DNA of 64,000 nt from Macquaria australasica (taxonomy: Eukaryota > Chordata > Actinopteri > Centrarchiformes > Percichthyidae), in assembly GCA_005408345.1 (NCBI GenBank), contig SEMN01000319.1, positions 372,001 to 436,000 of the forward strand, in the 5' to 3' direction. The number at the start of each line of letters is the position of its first letter. Position 1 is the first letter of the stretch. Positions 12,490 to 24,637 of the stretch are shown one piece after another. The notes under the pieces were generated by a model. It did no database searches. It was not told the DNA's origin and saw only the letters and a list, made by a program, of their open reading frames with translations. The position numbers and the translations under genes are program-made.

Positions 12490-13370
12490 TTTCTGGGCCC
12501 ATAGAGCACGTGCACCAGTCCTCTTCTGTCCGAGCCGGCTGCGAGCATGTGCGTTACAGGCTTTCTCTGGCTGAGATGGCTGACTTCCTGTTGGTGCCCT
12601 GCACACATGAATGGGATCAAATCATTTCATCATACGGCTCTTCTAGGCTTTCCACATTTTATTGGACCTCACGGATCAAATTCTGATAATACAAAGAGTC
12701 ATTTCAGGGTGTAAATTTCTCCTTTCAGATCCTGTTTCTTCTTCCTCTCCTTTTCTTTCTCCTTCTCCTCCTCACCCTCCTTGTGTGCACTGAGAGCTCC
12801 ATTTATCTGTAGAGCTTCGATAACAGTCGTTTCTTGGATTGAATGAAGTGTTTCAAACCCCTGTGACCTCTAAACACACACAGAACCTAAAGCCAGCTGT
12901 GTCCTGTGATGCCAGGCCTCTGCTGCAGTGAGATAGTGCTCAGTTTTTCACTGTCAGCCTCTGATGGATGACGGCACACATGTAAATTGGAACGTTACAC
13001 CAGAAAATCTCTAATGGCAACAAGTCATTGTAAACAATGGTTAAATAAAGCTTATTGTCAATTATTACAAACGTGACTGCTGATGTAACAAAGCTGTTGT
13101 GTGTGTGGGCTTGTCTTCTTACTAATCACATGATTTCAAACAAACAGGGTCTGAGGAGCGGGCTTATGCAGGTGAAAACTGCTGCTTAATAAAATATATA
13201 TCCAAATACTGGACCAATGTTAATGTTTTTAAAATGTTTATGCCTTAATGTGGTTTTGATCACAAGATTCTGTGTTATTAGTAAACTACATGCGATCAAT
13301 GGGTGAAAGAAAATCACGTTTCTGAGCCTTATTCTTAATTTTAACTATTGTTTGGTTTAAGGTTTATCAA
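12490..13370. other. unassigned non-coding stretch
   Basis: A pyrimidine-rich tract (CTTCCTCTCC type) lies at 12720-12785. Nothing else is recognised. Confidence 0.3.
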
Positions 13371-13379
13371 AACATTAAT

Positions 13380-13935
13380 TTTCTTTTGCAGTACTACCAA
13401 GAGCCACTAGGGGGACGAAAATGCCACCACCAATTCAAACCGGAAACAGGAGGCTGTCTCGGCTCGGCCACTGACATTTGTAACTATGCTAATAACTAAA
13501 ACTCCAGCTTTGGATTCTCAACAGTATGTCGCGGGGCTGCTGCGCTTGGTAGTTTTTTTCATGGGATCTGTAGTTTACTGTGCTCACAAAGTAATTGTTG
13601 TTTAACTTTGTTAAAATCACAAAGATTTCAATTTCTGATATCACCTGCTGTGGAGCCGATTTGTCTTAGAAGATGGAAAGTAAACCCCAAGAACTGCTTC
13701 ATGTATTCAGAAAGACTAATAAAAGAAATGAGAGCTTGTATTGAGTTACAGAAGCTAGTGGAACAGAGGCTAACCCCAACATGACGTCAGGACTTCAGCT
13801 CTCAATAAAGTGATTTTCTGGTGTAATGTCACTGTAGGGTTGCCAGGCAACCAGCAGAGACCCCATCCTCTCATCTAACATTTGTCAGCAAATAAGCATA
13901 TTTCCCAAAATGCCAAACTATTCCTTAAGTAAAAG
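13380..13935. repeat. probable dispersed repeat cluster
   Basis: The words CAGTATGTCGCGGGGCTG and CTGTAGTTTACTGTGCTCAC near 13520-13590, with GATATCACCTGCTGTGGAGC, and then CATATTTCCCAAAATGCC with AAACTATTCC near 13900-13925 match pieces of teleost dispersed repeats I know. The last piece is also the end of the small element at 30010-30166. Boundaries are not clear. Confidence 0.4.
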
Positions 13936-14165
13936 TTTGATTCAAGCAGTCATGGCCTTGTGAAAACAAAGACCCTTCTTAACTGTCAGATGGCTTGTGT
14001 GTGCTCAGTGCAGCTCCATATATTCTTGTCTTGTTTCTCTCTGAAATGAGTGGAAGATGGCACTGCAGGACTGCTCTGGGGATCCCTTGCAAAACAGATG
14101 ATGTTTAACTGTTATGATTACTTTCCATTCTTGTTGTTTCTTTTATCACCAAGCACCACCTTACC

Positions 14166-14843
14166 TATGGAATATTATATCATTCTAAAAGGTGTGCTTG
14201 AAAACAGGGGTTTGTGTCTGTAACCGTAGTTTTGCAAATTTGTGCATTTGTGTTTGTATCTGTAAGCGTAGGCCTAGTTTTGTAGACTTGTTGTGTTTTG
14301 CCTGCAAACTCCTTTTTGCAAGTCTGCGCATTCAGACACAGGCTTGCAAGCTCATTCTCACAAAAAATACTTACGTGCATGTGCGCGTGCCTGCTTACGG
14401 ACTTTTGACAGGTTTACTACATGGTGTGTTTTGTACACAGGGTTTCACAAAAGAAAAAGGCTATCCGCAAGGGAGGGAGGGCGGGATCTCCAAGCTTCTG
14501 ACCAATCAGTGTCTTTGGAATCACTATGCACAACACAGTTGGCTAGTCAACACTGTCAGTCAACCATTGTGCACAGTCAACATAGAACCATGTAAAGAGA
14601 TCAAACCCTGAAAAATGGACTCCGCCTACTTACACATGCATGTAAGTATTTTTTGTGAAAATGAGTTTGCAAGCCTGTGTCTGAATCCAGAGACTTGCAA
14701 AACGGAGTTTGCAGACAGAAAACAAAATGTACAAGTCTATAAAACTAAGACAGATAAACTTCAATGCACAAGTTTGCAAAACTTCGGTTACAGATACAAA
14801 CCCGTTTTCAAGTACACCTTTTTGAATAATATAATATTCCATA
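14166..14843. mobile_element. 678-bp fold-back element with long inverted arms
   Basis: The outer ends are TATGGAATATTATA (14166-14179) and its inverse closing at 14843. The arms stay recognisably inverted for roughly 230 bases: GGTGTGCTTGAAAACAGGGG on the left answers CCCGTTTTCAAGTACACC on the right, and CAGACACAGGCTTGCAAGCT answers GTTTGCAAGCCTGTGTCTG. The middle (about 14400-14610) is single copy with no domain. The apparent TA at the borders could be part of the terminus or a target duplication, which would suit Tc1/mariner or PIF types. No transposase frame; the frames covering it are by-products of the inverted structure. Confidence 0.75.
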
Positions 14844-14849
14844 TTTACC

Positions 14850-15290
14850 ATCAACAACTCCAGTGACAGAACAAGAGTGGTAAAAACATTCAACTTTTCT
14901 TTTTCTGTGAGGCCAAAAGAACACGATCTGTCAAAATGAAGATCACAGGCTGCTTCTCAGTCAATAATCTTGCCTGTTTTCTCTCAGATGTGTGAACCTT
15001 AACTGTTTGATTAGGTTGCAGCCTCTGATTGAGGACAGAAAGAGACTGCAGCTTTTCTTCTTTGTGATATCTCGCCCTTTTCTTTATTAACCTGCGGCTT
15101 TGTTTGCCTCCTCACTAAAGACTGAGTCATCTCCACTCCCAGAAAACACAATAAACCCTATAATCTTCCAGCTTCCTCTCTCCACCTCTCACATCTGTCT
15201 GTCTTACTTTTATAAAGATTCATGCAATTTAGACACCCCATGCAGATCCAATTTAAAGTCCAGTGTCTGTCGTCATAGTGACGGGCCCGT
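14850..15290. other. unassigned non-coding stretch
   Basis: Nothing recognised between the fold-back element and the Tc1 remnant. Confidence 0.3.
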
Positions 15291-15299
15291 ACGTATATA

Positions 15300-15970
15300 C
15301 CAACCACTCGCTTTCAAAAGTATTTAGTCCTCTTCACTTTTTCTATTTTTTGTCTGCAAAATGTGTTGTATTTAAAATGGTGTGTTGTAGATTTAAACAC
15401 ATTTATGTGGCATGTATTTATGACTGTTTATTCTGTATTTTGCAGAAGTTCCACTGGCAGCAATACAGATTTGGCTCTTCACAGATCTGGTGCCATTAGC
15501 TTTTCAAACCTGAATTTGGATGTTTTCTGCCTTTTTTTCTTGCAGATCCTCTGATCCTCTGTCATGTTGGTGAACTGTGATCTCCAGGTCTCTCCACAGA
15601 TGTTCAGTCGGCTTTTGGACCGAAGAAAGACATTCTGTGATTTGGTCTGAGGCCTCTCCAGCGTTATCTTGGCTTCAGACCATTGTTTTAATCTTCATCC
15701 CACTCTCAGATCATGTGTGCTTGGAGCAGGTTTTCCTCACAAACCTCTCCAGTCACCTTCTCCCTGCCGGCATGCTGAGAGGCGTCACCACAGTGTGATG
15801 CAGCTACATCCTGCTTCACCATATGGACGGTGTCAGCCAGGTGATGAGTACCTGACATTTTTCACACAGAGCACTTGGCATTCAGGCCAAAGGTTTCATT
15901 TTTTTTCTCGTCCTCTCAAACTCCTTGCAGGCTTCCACTGAACTTTTACTTATTAGTAGTTTCTGTTTAG
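15300..15970 (-). pseudogene. decayed Tc1/mariner transposase and 3' end
   Basis: Read on the minus strand, 15970-15550 follows the C-terminal half of a fish Tc1 transposase. GGCCTGAATGCCAAGTGCTC is followed by a CATCACCTGGCTGAC word and, near 15620-15590, a frame reading PTEHLWRDLE, the conserved stretch just beyond the last catalytic acidic region of Tc1 transposases. The segment 15300-15370 (minus strand AAAAAGTGAAGAGGACTAAA) resembles the inner part of the Tc1 terminal repeat. Frameshifts and stops break it throughout, and the N-terminal DNA-binding half is missing. It is inactive and old. Confidence 0.7.
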
Positions 15971-15999
15971 ATACTCACATAGAGGTCTGAGTGATGGGA

Positions 16000-18900
16000 C
16001 GGCTTATCTCTTGTGGTAATAACACATGTGGAAAAAGTAAAGGAGTTTAAAGCTGGAGTGTGAGACTTTTGAGCCATTGCCAGACGAGATCACACAATGC
16101 TGATTAAGCCAGGTAAAGATGTGTCCAAGAAAAGTTTCTGATGCTCCAGATAAAAAAGAAACGTGACTTTCAGAGGAAGGATTACAGGTCACAAAAACAA
16201 AGCGATCAAGTCAGCAATCCCCATGAAATGGTAGCAACGGCCCAGCTCACATTAGAAAAAGATTCTACTGTAACCTTTTCAGGGAGAACATCCTTACACC
16301 ATTTAATGCAGGGTTTAAGTATGAATATATAAATATCTAAATAGATAATGGATCCTCAACTCTCCCAATGCAATCTCAACTTTGCCGCAATTTTCCATAA
16401 TGACTTGTTTGGGGCTTGAAACGCAAAGTTTAGGACTTGGATTTGACTTGGACTTGTTGGTCTTTGCTTGGGACTTCATAGCCAAGATGTGAGAGTTACT
16501 TGTGACTTAGAAAACAGTGACTTTTGTTCCTCTGCCTCTTAACTTATGGCATCTAAAATAACTGGAATTAAACAGCATAAATAAAGTTCATAAAGTTACA
16601 GCAAGGAAAGTAAATGTTACAACTTCCCCCCTTCTCTCAGTTAGTATTAATGGGTGTTATCTCCCCCAGAAACAATGAGGACATTATTAAACTATACAGC
16701 AACCCAGAGGCAAAGACAAGGCAGAGATAAAAAGGAAACAAGGGGAGATAATGCTGTGCTACTAAAGAGTGGTGTGTTTAAGTGATAGATTGCACCGTGG
16801 TTGCAAGTGATTACCCAGCCATCCCACTAGGCATGATAAATACCTATAAACCCCTCCACCAATCTCTTGCAGGGGATTGGATGGAATGGGGGAGCATTAA
16901 AAGATGGTCTAAGGATTTGGACAAACAAGGACATTGTTGTGGGGTACTGGGAAGAAAACATAAAAGTGGGCACAATTACAGCATACAGTGTGGAATTTAA
17001 TATTGAGAGGAGACAGATGAGAAACTGAGAGGAAGTACGTGAAGAAGAGGAGAAGAACAGTAAAGGAAAAGCAGAGGAAGAGGAGATAAAAAGGAGAGAG
17101 TAAAAGAGGAGAAAGGAGGATGGATGGTGTTAAGAGATGAGAGGAGGGAACAGAAAAGACGACAGGATGATAGTTTTATAGACTTGTCTAAGTCTCGTAC
17201 AAGTCACCTCTTGTCTTTTCTTTCTTGGGTGTTATCTCCAGTGTGTAGAAGAGTAAACGTCAGCTACTAATTTCTTTTATCCTCAGTCTAATTTAGCTGT
17301 CACTCTGTGAAGAACAGCCTGCCTCCCTTTATTTCTGTCTCTGTCTCTTCTAAAAGGCATCGAGCTCCACCAGCTAAACTGCCGAGCTGAGAGGCAGATC
17401 AGGTTGGTCAAATACACACACACACACACCAACCTTGTCACCTAAAATAATACCTAATTTGTAGAATATTGTGGTAGAAAATGTCTGCTGCCCAGATTAC
17501 AGTTTATATTGATAAGGAAACATTTTTGGACCACAAAAATAATTAAGAAAAGTAACTTTATTGTTGTGTTCCAACTCATTTGGGCATAAATAACCCAATT
17601 TCATGATTTCTTTTCAAAACATTACTTTTATTTTTTACTTTACAGTTTGCACCTGCAGGGATATGTTATCCATTCAGGGTATAGATTTAGAAAAGTAAAG
17701 AAGTATTTGTGGCAACTTTTGAGCATCCTAAAAATACTTTTTAAATGTATGACTAGTCTCAAACCTTCATTTAACAACTAGAACACTTAAAAATTACTTT
17801 ACACATGAAACAGTTCGTGTAGCCACAAATAACGTTCCAAGCTACGCCAACTAGAGGTCTCCATGGATCCAAAATGTTGGACCCAATCCAAAGCGGACCC
17901 CTTGGAAAGTCCACCAAAAATGCCAAATTGCAAAAACTAATCAGGTTGCAAAGTAGCTTGCAGAGGAAGCAGTGAGGGTAGACAGGCTATGAGATTTGCC
18001 AATTGCATTCATAGAAGGGAATCAGCTGAGCCATCAAGCTCAATTTCTGCCTTATGATAAAGAAAAGGAACCTTAACATAAAGAGGACAAGTTCAATGGT
18101 TCATCCTCCTCCCCCTCCTCCCCCTCCTCCTCCTCCTCCTTCCTCAAACGGCTCCCTCTTGGATAATAATCTTTGCCTGTCAAAACATATACCTCATAGG
18201 AGACCCCGGCTATGTGGAGTCTTCTATTTTAGTCAGACAGACAACATGTTTCCAGCTAGGTGTGTCTATCACATATTCAAATTTCAAATTACTCCCCATG
18301 CACAGGCGCCCTCTACCCCTCTCCTTCTCTTTTGAGTAGGACAAACCTCAGCAGGGAGAAGGAGGGGTAATGAGGTGTAACAGGGTTCGTTTTGTGAAAC
18401 AAGAAAGCAGCGTGAAACTTCAACTCTCCCTGAAGTTTTCAGATGACAAGTGAAAAAGAAGAGACGGAGGCAAAGTTAGACTGCTGCTGATGAACTCCAG
18501 AAGATTGCCATGGCCTGTTATTGTTGTTTGTCTGTTTCTGCAACAGTGCTCTGCAAAATGGCCACTGCACTAGCAAAGGTTTTAATATATTAGTTGTATC
18601 AGCCCAAATTATAAGGTAGATGAGCAGGAAAAAAGTGGGCTCTCCTCAGCAGGGATAAAGTTTGAGGAGTGTGTGAGGGGCCGATGACCTTTCATTTATA
18701 TCCACCAAGGAGAAATCAGCTTTGCATGCTTGCTGAACGCACCTCCCCTAGAGACATACATCCAGAGTGAGGCTTTAGTTTGTCATTTATGGACTGTAGG
18801 TCAAAGGGAGGATGTCTTTTTTTATCTATAGGAGTTTATTTACAATATTTCATTATTAAAGAAAGAAGAAATGAACACTGCTGTAGTCAGCAGCGATTTG

Positions 18901-20130
18901 TATTATGGAAAATCATGGAAAAATTAATTCCAGGATTGATTAACCCTTAATCACAGTGAACAATGCTCTCTGGGGGAATATCGCTTTAAGCAGCACAACT
19001 GATTTGCATCTTTGACCCATCAGATTGCCCGCTTGATTGGAAAAGGGATTCACTGTCAGTGCTGATGGCTCTGCAGTCTTCTGCAAGTGCTGTAAGTCAT
19101 TCATCCAAAGTTAGTCAGCGGATCTTCTCTGACAGTGTTCATTACGGGTCTAAATGAGTCATTTGTGTCTAAAATGGTGTGAGTGTCATTCAAATTTTTT
19201 TATCCACAGTCTTATTTTCCTATTACTTTGTCAAAATGTTCGAGCTTTACATTTTTTGGACACTTTCAACTGAGCATTGATGTCTGTAATATGGAGATTA
19301 ACACTAACTAGCAAAGATTTCTCATCAATTTATTTGTCTTCACATAGCACAAATACAGCGCACCTTGAAACACGGGAGACACAAGGGAGTTTTTTGTTTC
19401 CACCAGCTGGAGAAACAGTCGACCAGTCAGAGCTTTGTGCACAGGTAACTTGAGAGCTGAGTTATAAAAATAACATCCCAGTCGGCATATTTCTCTGATC
19501 ATTGTGAAAAATTATGTCACTGCTCCAAGCAACCACAGCTTCTGAGTCGACTGAAAATGACATTGGTGGGATGGAAACGTCACTCGCTACTGAATGCTAA
19601 GGGAGAAAAAATACAAGAAAATGGAACACAAAGTCAGGCTGAATGAATGACGTGAAACAGATGCCTTTGCAGTCCTCAGACCTGATCCCCTGAACTCTAC
19701 ATCAGATGTGGAAGCTATGTGAGCTCCACACGGTGGAGGATGCTTGTTGATTGAATGTGTCACATTACTTTGTGCATCATTGCACACAGTACACATCATG
19801 GATCTTATGCATCATTTACAAAATGGAATGACACATGACAAATGTCACATCAAAGAGTGATGAGTGATGCTCAGCTGGTCCACAGAATTTGGATTTTTTG
19901 TGTATGCAAACAGAATGATCCCCCACCCCCCACCCCAAATGAATAAAGAAACTTTAAACAGTAGTCAGGTGCCCATATGAACACTGAAACAGGTTTTGCT
20001 TGCTGTAATTGTTCCTCTTGTTTACTGGCAATTAAGAGATCCCTTAATGTGCTTCCACTGTAAGTGATGGGGGATGAACCTTTATCCATCAATAACATGA
20101 GGCTTCAGCAGTCTGAATTAGACAAATCAA
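16000..20130. other. unassigned stretch with purine-rich and simple-repeat tracts
   Basis: It holds an AGGAG-rich purine tract at 17020-17165, a (CA)9 run near 17416-17435 and a (CCT)n tract at 18103-18142. The rest is AT-rich DNA without a recognised gene or family. Confidence 0.35.
18103..18142 (+). repeat. (CCT)n microsatellite
   Basis: CCTCCCCCTCC-type repeats with mixed CCT and CCCCT units. A frame through it reads polyproline, which is an artefact. Confidence 0.85.
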
Positions 20131-20149
20131 GTGGATATCTTGTCTTTTT

Positions 20150-20620
20150 AGGCAAGGCAAGGCAACTTTATATGTATAGCACATTCATACTCCAGGGCAT
20201 TTCAGTGTGCTTTACAGGGTAATAAAAATACAACAAGGTAAAAAGATTTACAATATCCATCCATTATCTATAACCGCTTATCCTTAGAGGGTCACGGGGG
20301 GCTGGATCCGATCCCAGCTGACATTGGGCGAGAGGCGGGGTACACCTCCTGGACAGGTCACCAGTCAATCACACATAGGAGAACATGAAAACTCCACACA
20401 GAAAGGCCCCAGCCGGCCGGTTAGTTCGAACTGGCTAACCACTGCACCACTGTGCCGCCCCGATTTGTGCAAAAAATACAGACAAGCGACACACAAGATA
20501 CAAAATTTAGTACAGTTTAAATCAAGTGAAAATAAAAAGATAAAAGGACATAGAAAATACTCCCACATTTAGATAATTAAAAATAATAAAAAAGATCAAA
20601 TGAAGGCTATTTCAAAGCTA
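20150..20620 (+). mobile_element. GGCAAGGCAACTTTAT repeat (LINE-tail type), interrupted
   Basis: It starts AGGCAAGGCAAGGCAACTTT and goes on to TATAGCACATTCATAC and GTGTGCTTTACAGGGTAA, a text very common in teleosts as the 3' part of a retroelement. Its A-rich continuation with ATAAAAAGATAAAAGGAC resumes at about 20462, after a second repeat. This is a nested pair in which this one is the older. Confidence 0.6.
20252..20461 (+). mobile_element. inserted CATCCATTATCTATAACCGC repeat
   Basis: It starts ATCCATCCATTATCTATAAC and includes GGGTCACGGGGGGCTGGATC, GACATTGGGCGAGAGGCGGG and TGCACCACTGTGCCGCCC. This is one of the most abundant teleost interspersed repeats known to me. Compared with what I remember, the middle (from the tail of CCAGTCAATC to the GAACATGAAAACTCCACAC part) is shortened. 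It sits inside the repeat at 20150-20620. Confidence 0.7.
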
Positions 20621-20639
20621 AGCTAAGTTTTTAGTAAAT

Positions 20640-22455
20640 CATTCCCTCTTGTCTGGAAAGTGTTTTCCTGTTGAGCTGCAGAGGAGCTGACAGTAACAGA
20701 AAGAGGGACTTTTGGACTAAAAATACTTTAACTTTGGAAGTTTATCTAATTCAGACTGCTGAAGCCTCTTGTTAGCTTCACAGAAACTTTAGATTGGAAA
20801 TTTACAGAACGAGGACTGTGGATTTTGTCCCCATCACTCACAGTGAAAGCACTTTAGGAAGCAATCTTTCAATAACCAGTGTGGACAGGAGGAATGATTA
20901 CAGCAAGGAAAACCTGTTTCAATGTTCATATCCGCTCCTGACCATTGATTTTAGTTAGACTCAAACAAATGTGAACTAATCCTTTAATGTTTGCTCAAAT
21001 TTAACATGAGCAGTTGCCTGCAGTTGTCTTTGCTGCCAGTGAAAGTCATCTTAACCAACTATTCAGACATTTTCTAATGAAAATGTCTGAATTGTTGTCT
21101 GGTCAAAGAACAGGAGGCGGTTCATGAATAAAAGCCCATTCTAACTCCATTACCTTCAGTAATGGAGCTCTTAATAAACCAAATACATCATATTTCTCAA
21201 AATAACTTATGTTATGAATGAAATATTTTCTAGCCTATGATTTTGCATGACAATTCTGCTGACATGTCTTTTGGGGCATTTAAAATATTATCCTGTTACC
21301 TTTAGTAGTTTAGGAAACAAAACTGATATTAAACTACTCTAGCAAAGTCACACTGAAGTGGAATTCGCATGGATAAGAGTAAATAAAGATACGTTTTCTT
21401 TGGAGGTGAACTGTTCCTTTAAAGTACAGAAAGTACAGGTTACACACACCTCCTGAAGTCCTCTCCTGGACTGTATGTAAATTGCTGAAAATCAAGACCC
21501 TGAAGTTTTTTATTTAGACGTTTAAATATGCTTCTTTATCGTCTTAAACTCTTCATTTTACCCTTGAGATTCTTTAAAATAAGAACATGTTTCTCCACTC
21601 TGTCTGACAGTATGACAAATGTTATTGGCCATTAGTTTGTTCAAACTCTTCACTGAGGATCTTGAATAGAATTTAAAATAAAGTTTAGGGCTTTTGAACA
21701 ATGTTTAGACAAAAAAAGGAGAGTTTAAGAGGTTAAACAGTGAATGAAAAGGATTTTCTCTTACTGACAGTGGAGCTGAAACATTCTGACATCTTATACT
21801 ATGAAATGAGCTGTCACTGACACTTAATAGGTGCTTACATTCACTTCAAGGGCATCATAAACATTAAAATGACAGACAGTATAATATAATATACTGTGGT
21901 AGACTGTGTATATAGAGATATAGGAGAGCACATTCACATTCGGTCACAGAGTGCCTGCAGGCAGCATGGCTCGCCTCCAAATAGCTGCGTGTCATTTGTG
22001 AGCTGCAGCTATTGGAGGTGACTTGCTGTAGGTGAAAGCACCGCTTCGTATGAAATAATCACCTGTCACAGTTGATACTTTGGCCTGTCTGTTGTTTTCT
22101 GCCGTGTGAACACAGACTGACAGGTAACGCTGCATTAAGCATTTGTGCGGACCTGTGAGCTAATATGAAAGGTAATTGCCACTGTGTCATGAAGATAAAA
22201 AATAAAATCTGACATGTCTTCAGTGTTTTGATGTTCATTCAGTGATTGTTTCTCCTGATAAATTCTCCTTTTTTCTCTCTTTTTACTCTCATTCTCTTTG
22301 TCTGTGAAGTGGTGACTTACTGCCCCTGTAGAGGAAGTTTCAATGTTCATATTTTCAATACTCTCAATACTTACAAAGTGCTCCACATAGAAGCCTTCCA
22401 AAACTGTTAAAAATCATTGCTGAAAAATAAATAAATCTATTTTATGATGTGACAA
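20640..22455. other. unassigned non-coding stretch
   Basis: A short repeat-end-like word, GAGGTGAACTGTTCCTTTAA, occurs at 21403-21422. Otherwise no recognised feature. Confidence 0.3.
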
Positions 22456-22464
22456 CACTATGGG

Positions 22465-22640
22465 GGAGGTTTCATTAGGTTTAGGCACTAAAACAACTTG
22501 GTTAGGTTTGGGGTAACATTGTGGTTTGTGTTAAAATAAAAGACTACTTCATTAAGGTTAGGGGACCTTCGTCGTCATGGTTACAATAATAGACATGTGG
22601 TTAAGGTTAGGGAGCGCTCATGGTCATGATTGGTAAACAA
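22465..22640 (+). repeat. dispersed repeat with TTAGGTTTAGGCAC core (copy 2)
   Basis: It reads TTAGGTTTAGGCACTAAAAC, AACTTGGTTAGG, then GTCGTCATGGTTACAATAAT, GACATGTGGTTAAGG and GCTCATGGTCATG. It is the longest copy here and matches the reversed copy at 47950-48090 over most of its length. Confidence 0.6.
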
Positions 22641-22649
22641 TTGTAAATG

Positions 22650-24150
22650 ATGAATGATTTATGGGTGGTGAGAGAAAATGTTCCAACTGGTTTTTTTTTA
22701 AATGCCTTTAAATGGCCTTTGAGATTGAGAGAGGACAAGGTTTCTGTCAGAGTCGGGGATGTTGCTGTTCTTGGTTGGCACAGTCCCACTGGGACACCCC
22801 CAAGTAGAAAGCTTGTAAACAAACCCCCATATCAGACCCCATTATTACCAACATTTCAGGTGCACTTACTTAAATACAGTGGTTTAGATAATCATGCTCA
22901 ACTGTTGGCTTGTTAAAAGAGAAGCTAAAACTGATGAAGGTGATCTGTGTCTGTGATCTACATGTTGTTTGTGTTAAAAGCTTTTCTTCAGAGTTCTGGA
23001 CCAGTTGCATTCAAGCAGTATTGCTGAGGTGAACAGACTGTTAAAGTAATTGAGGTGTGACATAATAAAAATAGGAATAGCTTTTTCAAAATCTTTAGGT
23101 TGAAGGGTTTGGATTATACAAATAAATGCATGTTGAAAGCAGAGATAAGTAAGTAAGGGATAAATACAAGGTACAGGTTTTATCATCAGTCAGTGTGAGC
23201 CAGGGAGGAACACCCTGTTTTTACAGAACTCTTCTTGTATCTTCTGGTGACTGACAAGACCATGAAACCTGATTTTGGCGAGCAGCCCCTCATGAGGTTG
23301 GAGCCAAAGTTTAGCAGCAGTTGAGACGTGCAGTAAAACATGGCATCTCAACAAGGGCAATGTCTTTAGGTGGGATTGCCAATTAGTGTTGGTTAATTAA
23401 CTGTAACTGGTTCGCATCTGTCTTCCCTCTTCCCCAGTGGACGGCCGATCCTCATGGATCTGTGTGCTAAAGATCGACCCTGCATAATTAAGTCCTGATT
23501 AAGCCACACATGTTGCTGCAGAGCCAAACACCTGGATACACCACACCAGGGGCAACCATGAAGAAAAACTACACTTTTAAACTTTGAAAGCAGCAGCTCA
23601 GGGTGAACAACACTTGGCCCCAGTTAGCCCATGAGTTTACCTTTCATTATTTAGCCCATTGGTGTGTGTCCAGAACCTTCATTGTTGAAGCCAGCTGGGC
23701 ATACCAACCTCATTTGCACAACAATGATATTTTCCAGCTGTGTTAAATTGTCCAACACCTCCACAATCCTGCAAATCCACAATTTGTCACTCAAGGGACA
23801 TGGGCTCCAGTCCTCTGTTATTTTCTCTTATGTGCTGTTGTTGCTATGAAACCTAAAAGCTTGCATTCAAGGTGCGTTGCAGTAAAATGTATACGTAAAA
23901 TCTTTCACAGCCAGTGGCCTATTACCTTGGTAACATTAGTTCCATGCACTAAAAGTTGCAAATAAATGTTTGATGTGCCAGTACAGAATGAGGCACTAAT
24001 TATTCCTTTGGTTGATTTGGCTGAAATTAAATATTCAAAAGACTAAAAACTACCCAATTAGAGCATGAGTTTTTTTTAAATTTTTTTTTTTAAAAAGGGT
24101 ATTAAAGTATGAGGCTGAAATGTAAAAAGCTATTTATTATTCATATAATG
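22650..24150. other. unassigned non-coding stretch
   Basis: No gene, RNA or repeat family recognised. An A/T homopolymer pair lies at 24070-24097. Confidence 0.3.
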
Positions 24151-24159
24151 CAAAAAATA

Positions 24160-24320
24160 TAAGGCCTTTTGAATCTCTGCTTTTTGCTGATGACATTTGT
24201 CTGCTGGTTTCATCGGTCTGTGACCTCCACGACACTGGGTCACTTTGCAGCTCAGTGTGAAGCGGATGGGATGAGGGTCAGCGCCTCCAAGTCTGTGGCC
24301 ACGGGGTCCCTGACTACACG
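24160..24320 (+). pseudogene. LINE reverse transcriptase fragment, frameshifted
   Basis: One frame reads LLFADDICLLVSS, carrying the F-A-D-D catalytic box of non-LTR reverse transcriptases. After a frameshift near 24230 a second frame reads LGHFAAQCEADGMRVSASKS, matching the usual continuation of fish LINE reverse transcriptases (LGRFAAECEAAGMRIS type). Only about 50 residues survive. It lacks the upstream palm region and the downstream part. Confidence 0.7.
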
Positions 24321-24496
24321 TTGGACCCCGACCACTTGTAGTTTGCCATCTTTCACGTCTTGAGTGATGTACTGAGGGGAGTGGTACACATTGAATTGGG
24401 TCAAAATAGCACCGATACCAATGTGGGTTAACTTTATCCAGTACCCATGGGTAGAGAAGCATTGGGTCACCAATCAAACACAAGACAATAGGTTGC

Positions 24497-24637
24497 TTTG
24501 ACCCAGTGTTAGTGTTATTTTTATATTATTGTTAACTAAAATATGGTTATTTTGACATGGTAAGTTTGACCTTAAATCTGTCACAAATTTATTTTAAGTT
24601 GTAAAATAGTACAATAATACAATAACACTGGGTCAAA
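24497..24637. mobile_element. small inverted-repeat element (TTTGACCCAGTGTTA)
   Basis: A perfect 15-bp inverted pair, TTTGACCCAGTGTTA (24497-24511) and TAACACTGGGTCAAA (24623-24637), encloses an AT-rich 111 bp. Elements with GGGTCAAA ends are common small elements in teleosts. Related GGGTCAAA words occur just upstream (24395-24410), so two copies may be fused here. Confidence 0.55.

Noticed and set aside
23404..23460. Exon-like acceptor CTTCCCTCTTCCCCAG
   Set aside because: No matching donor follows within a plausible distance and frames close quickly.
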